A stretch of DNA of 64,000 bases from TMED112 sp964575305. GTDB taxonomy: Bacteria; Pseudomonadota; Gammaproteobacteria; Magnimaribacterales; TMED112. The stretch is from NCBI GenBank assembly GCA_964575305.1, contig CAZNPG010000003.1, positions 1-64,000 of the forward strand, written 5' to 3'. Positions 52,529 through 60,764 of the stretch are shown here, in pieces. The translations under genes were made by a program, and so were the position numbers. Below the pieces are notes generated by a model that saw only the letters and a program-made list of their open reading frames with translations, did not search any database and had not been told where the DNA came from. Each line of letters starts with the position of its first letter. The first letter of the stretch is position 1.

Positions 52529-53041
52529 ATGTCTAATGATTGCCTTTTATTAAATGGAAATGGAAAACCAGTAAGTTATTTTCCTCTCTCAACAATAGAT
52601 TGGAAAACAGCGATAAGGTTATTGATCACAAAAAATATCATTGTCATTAAGAGCCATGAAAACTGGACAGTAAGATCTCCATCAATGGAAATTGAGGTGC
52701 CCAGTATTATAATGCTTCGCAGATTCCACAAATTTCAAAATTATGTGAAATTTTCGAGATCGAATATCTTTTTGAGAGACATGTATAGATGCCAGTACTG
52801 CAATAACATTTTTGACAATAAGCAGCTAACGCTTGACCATGTCATTCCAAGATCAAAAGGGGGGCAAACAAACTGGGAAAATATTGTTACTTCTTGCAGG
52901 TCCTGCAATACGAGTAAAGGAGCCAAACCTTTAGAGCCAATTAACAAGCCAATCAAACCAAGTTTTGCCCATTTATTAAATGGGCACAAACTTAATAAAA
53001 AAGATTTTCCAGACGAAACTTGGGTTGACTATATCTTTTAA
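52529..53041 (+). CDS. HNH endonuclease
   Basis: 170 aa. The HNH core is CQYCNNIFDNKQLTLDHVIPRSKGG (in short: CxxC at 96-99, LDHVIPRSKGG), then NWENIVTSCRSCN with the second CxxC zinc pair. The N-terminal LLLNGNGKPVSYFPLSTIDWKTAI pattern is conserved in a widespread chromosomal HNH group of marine and other bacteria whose role is unknown. Stand-alone gene, converging on the thioredoxin-like gene by 4 bases. Confidence 0.9.
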   Translation: MSNDCLLLNGNGKPVSYFPLSTIDWKTAIRLLITKNIIVIKSHENWTVRSPSMEIEVPSIIMLRRFHKFQNYVKFSRSNIFLRDMYRCQYCNNIFDNKQLTLDHVIPRSKGGQTNWENIVTSCRSCNTSKGAKPLEPINKPIKPSFAHLLNGHKLNKKDFPDETWVDYIF

Positions 53042-53637
53042 TACTTAATAGAACAGCCGTAAGGTCTAGTTTTTTTGTCTTTTACTTCTTCACCAGACAT
53101 AAGTTGGTTGACGGCATTTTTGACATAATTCTTAGCTTTACTTAAATCAGTAGAAAATAAAGCACCTGTATTGCCTAGATTGTCGATAGCGCCTTGGTAT
53201 CTAACTTTACCGAGCTCATCTATAACAAACATGTGGGGCGTAGTTTTTGCACTAAACATTCTTCCAACACTGCCCTTAGTATCTAACAATACATGTGTAG
53301 GGTGTGCATTTCTTTTCAATGTTAATTCTTTAGCTTGTTCTTTTGATACATGTCCTTGCTTTCCTTCTGCTGAAGAAATAATAGAGAGCCAGACTATTTC
53401 ATTATCAGTCATATCTTTTTGGATGGTTTGCATGTTTGTTGTATCGTAATGTCTTTTTACAAATGGGCAGTCGTGATTAGTCCATTCGAGAATAATTTTT
53501 TTGCCTTTGAATTCATCTAAGGACACTGTTTTATTATCTTGATTTAAAAGAGTAAAACTTGGAGCAGTATCTCCATTTTTTACTGATGTTGTTGCTAGCA
53601 AACTTAGTAATAGCAAACTTAATATCTTAATTTTCAT
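53038..53637 (-). CDS. Secreted AhpC/TSA thioredoxin-like protein
   Basis: 199 aa with a signal peptide (ILSLLLLSLLATTSV). Thioredoxin fold of the redoxin type: GDTAPSFTLLNQDNKTVSLDEFKGK, then the single-cysteine motif EWTNHDCPFVKRHY, the cis-Pro region KTTPHMFVIDE and a C-terminal TRPYGCSIKY with a second Cys. This WTNHDCPF subgroup is often near DsbD/ScsB. It overlaps the DsbD-like gene by 11 bases, so it is probably its redox partner in the periplasm. Confidence 0.87.
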   Translation of the reverse strand: MKIKILSLLLLSLLATTSVKNGDTAPSFTLLNQDNKTVSLDEFKGKKIILEWTNHDCPFVKRHYDTTNMQTIQKDMTDNEIVWLSIISSAEGKQGHVSKEQAKELTLKRNAHPTHVLLDTKGSVGRMFSAKTTPHMFVIDELGKVRYQGAIDNLGNTGALFSTDLSKAKNYVKNAVNQLMSGEEVKDKKTRPYGCSIKY

Positions 53638-55570
53638 TGATTACCTCCATTAAATAACCTTCTGTTAATATTTCATTAAGAACCATTGGTTCGTCAAGTC
53701 TTTCATTCCAAAAAATATATAGAGGAATTCCTGATCTATTGTATTTTTCTATTTGAGCGGCTATCTGAGGGTTTCTATTTGTCCAATCTGCCTTAAGGTA
53801 AGTTACATTATTTTTATCAAATTCTTTAAAAACTTTATCTGTGAATGCTACTCCTTCATTGACTTTACAAGTAATGCACCAGGCAGCTGTAAAGTTTATG
53901 AAATATGATTCACCATTTTTTTGTAATTCAGACTCTCTTTCGATAGACCAAGCTAGTGTATTTTTATCTTCTACAACAGTTTGTGATTTAAATTCCCAAT
54001 TACTTAATTGATAACCCCAGCCAAAAATGACTAGTAAGGCAACTATTAAATTATATTTAAATTTTATTAAGGATAACCAAATTACAAAGGCTGCTAAAAA
54101 CCAACCCATTAACACTAACAATAAAGAGTTTGCATCTACTTGATTTGCAAGCACCCAAAGCAGCCAAATTGCTGCACCAAACATCATAAAACCAAACAAT
54201 TGCTTTAACGTTTCCATCCATTGGCCTGGTTTTGGCAACAAACTAATTAGTGATGGAAATAAAGCTATTAAAAAATATGGCAAAGCAAAACCAACAGCTA
54301 GCGATAAAAATATTAGATACGAATATAGATCAGGTTGAATTAATGCAAAACCTAAAGCTGCTCCCATAAAAGGAGCCGTGCAAGGAGAGGCAACAATAAC
54401 AGAGAGAGCACCAGTTAAAAAAGAATTAAATGGCCCTGAACCATTAATATACATTTCAAGCTTACCCATACCAGTACCAAGATTTATATCGGTAACTAGA
54501 ACAATACCAATTGCAAAAATTAGGATAGATAAAAGAGTCACAACAAATGGGCTTTGTAATTGGTATCCCCAACCAATAAGTTCGCCTGCATTTTTAAGAG
54601 AAACAAGGGTAATAGCAATTGCCATGAATGTCGCTATAACACCAAAAACATATGCACTTGCATTCAAACTGACAGATGAGTTTGAATCTGCAGAACTCTT
54701 CACAAGAGATAAAGCCTTCAAAGCTATAACTGGTAAAACACAAGGCATGAGGTTAAGGATTAGACCACCAATGAAAGCAAAAAGAATAGCAGTCAATAGT
54801 GATATTCCAACATCAGCATCTAATGTGGAGCTACCAACTTTCTGTATCTCATAAAATGAATCTTCAGTTGAAATAACACCTTTTAATGAACCAGTAAAAT
54901 CTTCAAAAACTTCAAAAGAGAGGCTGCCATTCTTTGATATTTGTTTTGCTGAGAAATCCATAGTGTTTTCATCAAAGGGAAAAAATTGTGATTTATTAGT
55001 TATTGATTTTGATTCAACAGTAAACAAAGTACCTACCGAAGATACTAAAGTTTCTGGTGGTGCCCTTATTGGGACAAGATTACGCCATTTTCTAAGTTCC
55101 TTCGGCCTTTCCTCTATATTTAATATTTGATTCTTAAGCTTTAAGACAAGGGTTGCTTCTTCTGGTACACATATATCATCACAAACAAGAAACTTTGTAG
55201 TAATTTCCGTTTCTTGGTCATTAAGATTTTCAATTTCAAGCTTGAATGGAAATACTACTTCATCGACATAACCAAATGTCATTAACGGTGGATACTCTAT
55301 CTTTTGTGGGCCTGGCCAAACATTGTTTTTAATCTCCCATCCAGGCGGTGAGTTAAATTCAAATATTGGTGGACCACCAGAATCTCCCGGATTAACCCAG
55401 TATGTATGCCATCCAGGTGTTAAAGTGAACTTGTAGCCTAATTCAATTATGCCTGGTTTATTAATGATATTTTTTTCGCCAATAATGATAATTTCGGCGT
55501 GCTCGGTCTTTGCTGATTTGGCTTCAACAAAAACTACATAAAATACTAAAAATAAACTTAAAAATCTCAT
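53627..55570 (-). CDS. DsbD/ScsB-like protein-disulfide reductase
   Basis: 647 aa. Signal peptide, then an N-terminal immunoglobulin-like domain (about 25-170) with FLVCDDICVPEEATL, the Cys pair of DsbD-alpha-type domains. The membrane core (about 255-520) has eight helices including LMPCVLPVIALKALSLV and ASPCTAPFMGAALG, whose two Cys form the transmembrane redox pair. The C-terminal thioredoxin domain has TAAWCITCKVNE. It carries electrons from cytoplasmic thioredoxin to periplasmic acceptors, likely CcmG and the neighbouring thioredoxin-like protein. Confidence 0.92.
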   Translation of the reverse strand: MRFLSLFLVFYVVFVEAKSAKTEHAEIIIIGEKNIINKPGIIELGYKFTLTPGWHTYWVNPGDSGGPPIFEFNSPPGWEIKNNVWPGPQKIEYPPLMTFGYVDEVVFPFKLEIENLNDQETEITTKFLVCDDICVPEEATLVLKLKNQILNIEERPKELRKWRNLVPIRAPPETLVSSVGTLFTVESKSITNKSQFFPFDENTMDFSAKQISKNGSLSFEVFEDFTGSLKGVISTEDSFYEIQKVGSSTLDADVGISLLTAILFAFIGGLILNLMPCVLPVIALKALSLVKSSADSNSSVSLNASAYVFGVIATFMAIAITLVSLKNAGELIGWGYQLQSPFVVTLLSILIFAIGIVLVTDINLGTGMGKLEMYINGSGPFNSFLTGALSVIVASPCTAPFMGAALGFALIQPDLYSYLIFLSLAVGFALPYFLIALFPSLISLLPKPGQWMETLKQLFGFMMFGAAIWLLWVLANQVDANSLLLVLMGWFLAAFVIWLSLIKFKYNLIVALLVIFGWGYQLSNWEFKSQTVVEDKNTLAWSIERESELQKNGESYFINFTAAWCITCKVNEGVAFTDKVFKEFDKNNVTYLKADWTNRNPQIAAQIEKYNRSGIPLYIFWNERLDEPMVLNEILTEGYLMEVINEN

Positions 55571-55579
55571 AAGCGAGAA

Positions 55580-55596
55580 GGGCGGTTAAACCGCCC
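55580..55596 (-). terminator. Hairpin after hsp20, possible terminator
   Basis: GGGCGG-TTAAA-CCGCCC, a G/C-rich stem in an otherwise A/T-rich region, located between the hsp20 stop (55601) and the DsbD start (55570). Read on the minus strand it is followed by TTCTCGCTT rather than a clean T-run, so it may attenuate rather than fully terminate. Confidence 0.45.
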
Positions 55597-55600
55597 CAAA

Positions 55601-56017
55601 TTATTTAACCTCTATTACTCGAGGTTTTTTGTGATCAGGAACCACTCTCTCCATATCTATAGTCAAAAGACCATTTTTCAAAGAAGCTCCGAGTACTTCA
55701 AGATCTTCTGCTAATGTGAACTTTAATTTAAAAGCCCTCTTTGCAATACCTTTATGTAAAGTCTCAGAGTTTTCTGAAGGGTTGTTTGGCCCATCATGTT
55801 TGATGGTTAAAGCACCATCACAAAGTTCGATATCAAGATCTTTCTTTTCAATTCCAGCTAGAGCAACCTCTATCTGAAACTTCAGCCCATCCTTATAAAT
55901 ATTATATGGTGGGTAACCAGTTTGAGACTCATTAGAAATTCTTTCGAGTCTATCTACGAGATTTTCAAAACCTAAAACACGGTTTGAAAACATTGGATCA
56001 GTAAAATTAATTAACAT
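55601..56017 (-). CDS. Small heat-shock protein Hsp20 (IbpA-like)
   Basis: 138 aa. N-terminal DPMFSNRVLGFENLVDRLERI, then an alpha-crystallin domain (about 35-130) with YPPYNIYKDGLKFQIEVALAGI and the conserved C-terminal core ASLKNGLLTIDMER. Holdase chaperone for aggregating proteins. Strong ribosome site AAGGAGG before the ATG. I looked for a sigma32 promoter and see only a weak CTTGAT in the upstream gap, so heat regulation cannot be shown. Confidence 0.93.
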   Translation of the reverse strand: MLINFTDPMFSNRVLGFENLVDRLERISNESQTGYPPYNIYKDGLKFQIEVALAGIEKKDLDIELCDGALTIKHDGPNNPSENSETLHKGIAKRAFKLKFTLAEDLEVLGASLKNGLLTIDMERVVPDHKKPRVIEVK

Positions 56018-56126
56018 ATTAGTCCTCCTTAAAGCGACTAGTTAAATTTTTGACGGCCTCACCTGAGCACCATCAGTTAATAATTTAGAACTAAATCAAC
56101 AAAAATCAAGCACTTTTTTAACAAAA

Positions 56127-56186
56127 AGTAACGTTTACTTCTCAATTGATTGCTTTTTTTTTATAAAATGAGTAGTATACGTTACA
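56127..56186 (+). promoter_or_regulatory. Operator-like elements upstream of XRE cassette 2
   Basis: AAGTAACGTTTACTT (56126-56140, near-palindrome) and AGTATACGTTACA (56174-56186). The second matches AGTATACTTTACA of cassette 1 (20084-20096) at 12 of 13 positions. Located 50-110 bases before the first cassette gene at 56237. Inferred sites of the XRE regulator at 56834. The rest of 56018-56236 holds only the hsp20 leader on the other strand. Confidence 0.5.
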
Positions 56187-56236
56187 TAGTATTAGATAAT
56201 AGCATCTAGTATATAAAAATATTTCGAGGAAATTAA

Positions 56237-56416
56237 ATGACTACTAAACCTAAAAAGTCTAATAATGCTGGCAACTGGATAGGGGTTGGCACAGCAATAG
56301 GTGCAGCTGTTTTTGCTGTTACTAATGAACCTGTTTGGTTAGCCGTAGGTGTTGCAGTTGGTGCAGCGCTTGGTTGGCGTAAACCAAAAGATAAAAATTT
56401 AAGTAAGGAGAAATAA
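56237..56416 (+). CDS. 59-aa glycine-zipper-like membrane protein
   Basis: Small gene beginning ATG at 56237 behind GAGGAA and ending TAA at 56414-56416, where its last A is the first base of the next ATG. Product: basic N-terminus (MTTKPKKSNNAGN), a hydrophobic stretch WIGVGTAIGAAVFAVT, a short turn NEP, a second stretch VWLAVGVAVGAALGW and a lysine-rich tail. Two G/A-rich helices suggest a tight helical hairpin in the membrane. Good ribosome site and perfect coupling to the next gene make it credible. No family recognised. Confidence 0.7.
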   Translation: MTTKPKKSNNAGNWIGVGTAIGAAVFAVTNEPVWLAVGVAVGAALGWRKPKDKNLSKEK

Positions 56417-56841
56417 TGACTTTTTTTTCACGAGCAGTCTTACTATTTATATGTGGAATAGTTCAGATTTTTTTTGCGGCACATCTTTTGTTTAATTGGA
56501 CTATTCTTAATCTTCCATCAAATCTAATGTTCATCCCAGGTATTCTAGTTCTATTAACATGGGCAATTCTTTCACTTGATTATCATTTTGGTAACAAAGA
56601 AAGCAAAGTAGCACTTTATGATGAATATATTGCAGATAGATTCTATAAGCTTGGAGCTGCAGGTTATTCTCTGACCGGATTAGGTTTATTTACTTTATTT
56701 GCTATTCAAGATTATTCAGCTTGGAGCTGGGAGGCAGCAAATGCATTCATTTTAAATTTGTCTGCATTTTTCTGGTTTGTATTTGGGTCATTAATAGTAA
56801 TATTTTCATATGGTGACTATAAAGAGTCAGTAGATGGGTAA
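56416..56841 (+). CDS. Four-helix membrane protein of XRE cassette 2
   Basis: 141 aa, helices at about 5-25, 34-54, 79-97 and 108-132. Between helices 2 and 3 is the loop DYHFGNKESKVALYDEYIADRFY. Not recognisably related to the membrane protein of cassette 1, although both are the membrane partner of closely related XRE regulators. ATG overlaps the preceding stop by 1 base, and its end overlaps the regulator gene by 8 bases. Function unknown. Confidence 0.7.
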   Translation: MTFFSRAVLLFICGIVQIFFAAHLLFNWTILNLPSNLMFIPGILVLLTWAILSLDYHFGNKESKVALYDEYIADRFYKLGAAGYSLTGLGLFTLFAIQDYSAWSWEAANAFILNLSAFFWFVFGSLIVIFSYGDYKESVDG

Positions 56842-57088
56842 AGATCATAAAGATTTGGTTGTGCTGCTAGCGCAGAAAAGAAAAGAAGCTGGCATTACCC
56901 AAGCAAGCTTAGCTGAAGCAGTACAAGTTTCCAGAAAAAGCATTAATGCTATTGAAAATGGAATTTATGTTCCATCCACAGTTCTATCAATAAAGATTGC
57001 TACAGTATTGAATTGTACTGTAGAGGATATATTTAAATTACATGATGGAACTTTTCCGTTATTAATGGAGTCAGATAAGTATGAATAG
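56834..57088 (+). CDS. XRE-family helix-turn-helix regulator (paralogue)
   Basis: 84 aa. Cro/CI-type HTH: LAQKRKEAGITQASLAEAVQ, then VSRKSINAIENGIYVPSTVL and IKIATVLNCTVEDIFKLHDG. Closely related to the protein at 20662-20880, sharing the start (MGKDHK/MGKDHR) and the S-x-x-SIN-x-IENG-YVPS core. Overlaps both neighbours by 8 bases. Probably an autoregulator of the operon 56237-57563. Confidence 0.87.
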   Translation: MGKDHKDLVVLLAQKRKEAGITQASLAEAVQVSRKSINAIENGIYVPSTVLSIKIATVLNCTVEDIFKLHDGTFPLLMESDKYE

Positions 57089-57563
57089 AAAAATACAATC
57101 ACTAATTCTTATATCTATATTAACTCTTGGTGGATGTGCAACAGGTGGTTTTTCCCCTGATGTAGTCTCTAGAGATGCAGCAGCTAAAACTCAATATGTT
57201 CAATCTGGTGTAGTTGTATCTATCAGAAATGTAACAATAGAAGGAGATAGGGCAAGCGGCAATATTTTTGGTTCAATCATCGGAGCGATTGTCGGTTCTA
57301 ACATTGGTGGTGAAGACGATGAAACTACTCAAGAGGTTGGAGCAGTTGTCGGTACAGCAGTGGGTTCTGTCGTAGGGCAGAATGTCAGCGAAAATCTTTC
57401 AAGAAAACCTGGTGTTGAAATTATTGTGAAATTAGACACAAATAACAGAGAAATTTCTATTGTGCAGGAAATGCCAGAAGATCTAGATTATTCGTTCAGA
57501 GCTGGAGATCAGGTCAGAATAGTTAGGTCGGGTGGTAAGTCCAGAGTTGTACCTTATAATTAG
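57081..57563 (+). CDS. Glycine-zipper outer-membrane lipoprotein (SlyB/Pcp-like)
   Basis: 160 aa with a lipoprotein signal peptide, lipobox LGGC (Cys19). The central glycine zipper NIFGSIIGAIVGSNIGG and EVGAVVGTAVGSVVGQNV is flanked by YVQSGVVVSIRNVTIEG and VEIIVKLDTNNREISIVQE strands, the SlyB layout. ATG is 8 bases inside the XRE gene end, so it belongs to cassette 2. Supports envelope integrity in other bacteria; the link to the regulator hints at envelope-stress control. Confidence 0.85.
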   Translation: MNRKIQSLILISILTLGGCATGGFSPDVVSRDAAAKTQYVQSGVVVSIRNVTIEGDRASGNIFGSIIGAIVGSNIGGEDDETTQEVGAVVGTAVGSVVGQNVSENLSRKPGVEIIVKLDTNNREISIVQEMPEDLDYSFRAGDQVRIVRSGGKSRVVPYN

Positions 57564-57567
57564 ATGA

Positions 57568-58002
57568 TTGGACTCATCTGAATTATGGAATAAATCTTTA
57601 GATATTCTCTCTAGAAGAGAACACTCAGTTATTGAGCTCAAAACGAAACTAAAACGATTTGATCCATCTATTCAAGATCTTAATGAAGTAATAGAAAGAC
57701 TATTAGATTCCAAATTCTTAGATGATAGGAGATTCGCAGCATCCTTTATTAAATCAAAGTCTGAATCAGGCTATGGCCCCAACTATATCTCGCAATATTT
57801 AAGAAAAAAAGGGATTTCATCTGAGCAATATGATATGTATGCTTTAGAAATAGACTGGGAAGAGAAATGTCTAACTCAATTCAATAAGAAAAGCCGCAAT
57901 AAAGAGTTAAATTTTAAAGAAAAAGAAAAGATTTTAAGGTTTTTAGCCTATAGAGGGTTTAGTTATGAAATAATAAAAAACGCTCTAAAAGAACACGATT
58001 AA
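57568..58002 (+). CDS. recX: RecX, RecA-regulatory protein
   Basis: 144 aa starting at TTG 57568 (the ATG at 57564 is in another frame). Three-helix repeats typical of RecX: ALDILSRREHS-type start (SLDILSRREHSVIELKTKL), LLDSKFLDDRRFAASFIKSK and YGPNYISQYLRKKGI. Known to inhibit RecA filaments. recA, its usual neighbour, is not here; instead it ends one base into dnaX. Confidence 0.9.
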   Translation: MDSSELWNKSLDILSRREHSVIELKTKLKRFDPSIQDLNEVIERLLDSKFLDDRRFAASFIKSKSESGYGPNYISQYLRKKGISSEQYDMYALEIDWEEKCLTQFNKKSRNKELNFKEKEKILRFLAYRGFSYEIIKNALKEHD

Positions 58003-59606
58003 TGGCACTAGCAAATAAATACAGACCCAAATCATTCTCAGAAGTTATTGGTCAAGATAACGCAGTAGTGGCTTTGAGGAATATAATCAAGAACCAAAAC
58101 TTCCATAATGGTTATATTTTTTCAGGCACAAGAGGTGTTGGTAAAACTACCCTTGGGAGGTTATTCGCTAAGGCATTAAATTGTTCAAACTATGATTTAG
58201 AAAAAGGCGAAACTTGCAACGTTTGTGCTAATTGCGAAGCTATTCAGAACAATTCTCATTTAGATCTTATTGAAATAGATGCTGCATCTAGGACCGGTGT
58301 TGATGATATGAGAGAGCTACTTGATTCAGTTCAATACAGACCATCACAAGGAAAATACAAAGTATATTTAATTGATGAAGTCCATATGCTCTCTATGCAA
58401 AGCTTTAATGCTTTGCTAAAAACCCTTGAAGAACCGCCAAACCATGTAATTTTTATTATGGCAACAACAGAGACACATAAAATACCGAAAACAATTATTT
58501 CAAGATGTTTGCAATTTAATTTAAAGCTTGTGAGTGATGAACTAATAAAAGAAAACATAAAAAAAGTTTTCAAGGAAGAGAATGTAAAATCAGATGAGAA
58601 ATCTTTAGATCTTTTAGTTGAGCTTGCTAAAGGATCTGTAAGAGATTCATTAACTTTATCTGATCAAGCTATTTCTCATTGTGATGGAAACCTTGATGAA
58701 GAGTCGATATCAAAGCTACATGGTGTATTAGATTTATCATCAACAACCAAGTTATTTGATTCAATTTTTAAAAATGAAGCAGATAAAGTTGTTGAAGAAT
58801 TAAAGCGCTATCAGTCTTTAGATGTTAATTACGAAATCTTATTTGATAGAGCATTAAGTTTTCTGCATCAGAAAATTATAGAAATGGCGCTTTCACACGA
58901 AACTTCATCTCAATCATTAAACCTTTATTACCAGTTTTTCTCTAACGGACTTGTAGATGCTAAACAAACTGGAAAAACTAGAGACTGTTTCGATATAGCA
59001 GTACTAAGGTGTTTAACTTTTATAAACTCAGATAGTACAGAGGTAAAAAAAAAATCTAAATTAGTCGAAAAAATTAAACCCACCCCAGTAGAAAAGCCTG
59101 CTAAAACTGAGGAACCTAAAGCAATTGAAGAGCCACTTATCCAAAAACAAGAAGAGGATAAAGAGATTTTAAGTCCAAAGAAAGATACTAATAAAACGGA
59201 AAGCTTAAAAAACCTTACACCAACAAATTGGCTGAATGTGTTTGATCTTCTAGATTTAACAGGTCCATCAAGAGCATTCTTTTCAAACCTGCAAATTGAA
59301 AAAGTGGAAGAGAATACAATATTCTTTAAAGGTGCTGATATGTTTGCAGACAGAATCAATAATGAAAATATACAGAGCTTAATAGACTCATTAGTAAGGT
59401 TAGGTTTTGAAGAATATCAAGTAGAGATTGAATCATCAGATAGTGCAAAAAACACTCCCTCATCTAAATGGGCCAAAAAGAGAGCAGAAGAAATTAAAAT
59501 TTTTAAGGAAGAAATCATATCTAGTGATTTATTAGTTAAATTAAAAAATGATTTTGGAGAAAATATCGATGCGAGTAAAATTACGGTTATAGATCATGAA
59601 GAATGA
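58002..59606 (+). CDS. dnaX: DNA polymerase III tau/gamma subunit
   Basis: 534 aa. Clamp-loader ATPase: LANKYRPKSFSEVIGQD, Walker A GTRGVGKTT, zinc cysteines around CNVCANC, Walker B LIDEVHML, SRC motif SRCLQF and domain III up to about residue 345 (FDIAVLRCLTFINS). A charged proline-rich linker with acidic repeats follows (about 350-400), then a C-terminal domain for polymerase or helicase contact. At residues 349-351 the mRNA has ten A's, where a -1 shift would stop after one more codon (see the slippage feature). Overlaps recX by 1 base and recR by 11. No ybaB follows. Confidence 0.95.
   Translation: MALANKYRPKSFSEVIGQDNAVVALRNIIKNQNFHNGYIFSGTRGVGKTTLGRLFAKALNCSNYDLEKGETCNVCANCEAIQNNSHLDLIEIDAASRTGVDDMRELLDSVQYRPSQGKYKVYLIDEVHMLSMQSFNALLKTLEEPPNHVIFIMATTETHKIPKTIISRCLQFNLKLVSDELIKENIKKVFKEENVKSDEKSLDLLVELAKGSVRDSLTLSDQAISHCDGNLDEESISKLHGVLDLSSTTKLFDSIFKNEADKVVEELKRYQSLDVNYEILFDRALSFLHQKIIEMALSHETSSQSLNLYYQFFSNGLVDAKQTGKTRDCFDIAVLRCLTFINSDSTEVKKKSKLVEKIKPTPVEKPAKTEEPKAIEEPLIQKQEEDKEILSPKKDTNKTESLKNLTPTNWLNVFDLLDLTGPSRAFFSNLQIEKVEENTIFFKGADMFADRINNENIQSLIDSLVRLGFEEYQVEIESSDSAKNTPSSKWAKKRAEEIKIFKEEIISSDLLVKLKNDFGENIDASKITVIDHEE
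59039..59059 (+). other. Probable dnaX slippage site making a gamma-like product
   Basis: A run of ten A's at 59045-59054 encodes K349-K351. Slipping back one base (or one extra A in the transcript) gives AAA-ATC-TAA, ending the protein at 352 aa, just after domain III. AGAGG (59039-59043) sits directly upstream, at a place where a ribosome-site-like sequence stimulates frameshifting in E. coli dnaX. That a short gamma form is made is inference. Confidence 0.6.
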
Positions 59607-60198
59607 TGAGACTTTATTAAGCCAATTAATTCAAGCATTTAAGATATTGCCTGGGATTGGAGAAAAATCAGCACAAAGGATGGCTTTTTATCTGCTAGAA
59701 AAAAATAGAGAGGGAGGTTTAAACCTTGCAAAGCTTATATCAACATCGGTAGATAAAATAAGAAACTGTTCAGTTTGTAGAAACTTAACTGAAGATACAG
59801 TTTGTGAAATTTGCAGAGATGAGAGAAGAAACAAGACGATAATTTGTGTGGTTGAAAGCCCATCAGATGTCATTGCTATAGAGAAATCAGGAAGCTTTAA
59901 AGGTAAATATTTTGTCTTAATGGGGCGTTTATCTCCAATTGATGGGGTAACACCTCAAGATCTTGGTATTCCTAAATTAGTTGAAAATATTAATTCTTCA
60001 GATATCCAGGAAGTTATTATCGCCACAAGCCCAACTATTGAAGGAGATGCTACTTCTTTCTATATAAAAGACCAATTAGCTGAGAATAATATTCTCATAT
60101 CCCGTATTGCTTATGGTGTTCCTATGGGAGGAGAATTAGAATATGTTGATAACACGACACTCGGAAGAGCAATTCAAGGAAGGAGAGAAATTAATTAA
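59596..60198 (+). CDS. recR: Recombination mediator protein RecR
   Basis: 200 aa. HhH motif FKILPGIGEKSAQRMAFYLL, a four-Cys zinc finger (CSVCRNLTEDTVCEICRD, in short C-x2-C and C-x2-C) and a Toprim domain with VVESPSDVIAIEKSG and SPIDGVTPQDLGI. Loads RecA with RecO/RecF. Starts 11 bases before the dnaX end, replacing the usual dnaX-ybaB-recR order. Overlaps dcd by 1 base. Confidence 0.96.
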   Translation: MKNDETLLSQLIQAFKILPGIGEKSAQRMAFYLLEKNREGGLNLAKLISTSVDKIRNCSVCRNLTEDTVCEICRDERRNKTIICVVESPSDVIAIEKSGSFKGKYFVLMGRLSPIDGVTPQDLGIPKLVENINSSDIQEVIIATSPTIEGDATSFYIKDQLAENNILISRIAYGVPMGGELEYVDNTTLGRAIQGRREIN

Positions 60199-60764
60199 TG
60201 TCTATAAAATCAGATAAATGGATCATAGATCAATCAGAGAATCATCAACTAATCTCTCCCTTTGAGGCCACACAAATTAGAGAACTAAATGGCGAAAAAA
60301 TCGTGTCATATGGAGTTTCAAGTTATGGTTATGACGTTAGATGCTCTAATGAATTTAAAATTTTTACAAATACTCATTCAGCTATAGTTGATCCAAAAGA
60401 ATTTGATCCAAAGAGCTTTGTAGATGTTACAGCAGACGAATGCATAATACCGCCAAATTCTTTTGCTCTTGCAAGGACAGTTGAATACTTTAAAATTCCC
60501 CGCTCTGTATTAACACTATGTCTTGGCAAATCTACATATGCCAGATGCGGCATCATTGTAAATGTAACGCCTCTCGAGCCTGAGTGGGAAGGGCATGTCA
60601 CATTAGAATTTTCAAACACTACCAATCTCCCAGCCAAGATATATGCAAATGAAGGTGTGGCCCAAATGATATTCTTTGAATCAGATCAAGTTTGCAAAAC
60701 AAGTTATAAAGATCGAGGTGGTAAGTATCAGGGGCAAACTGGTGTTACTCTTCCAAAAACTTAG
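60198..60764 (+). CDS. dcd: dCTP deaminase
   Basis: 188 aa trimeric enzyme converting dCTP to dUTP. Key motifs: GYDVRCSNEFKIF, LCLGKSTYARCGIIVNVTPLEPEWEGHVTLEFSNT (in part; catalytic Glu in that region) and GGKYQGQTGVTLPK at the C-terminus, which closes the active site. Immediately downstream of recR; overlaps the convergent DUF3108 gene by 20 bases. Confidence 0.96.
   Translation: MSIKSDKWIIDQSENHQLISPFEATQIRELNGEKIVSYGVSSYGYDVRCSNEFKIFTNTHSAIVDPKEFDPKSFVDVTADECIIPPNSFALARTVEYFKIPRSVLTLCLGKSTYARCGIIVNVTPLEPEWEGHVTLEFSNTTNLPAKIYANEGVAQMIFFESDQVCKTSYKDRGGKYQGQTGVTLPKT

Noticed and set aside
54378..54854. 158-codon frame antisense to the DsbD-like gene
   Set aside because: It is the reverse of conserved membrane-core codons of a clear DsbD-like gene; no ribosome site or recognisable domain.
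56018..56160. Heat-shock (sigma32) promoter or RNA thermometer for hsp20
   Set aside because: Only a weak CTTGAT-like element is present with no CCCCAT box, and I see no convincing hairpin masking the AAGGAGG site.
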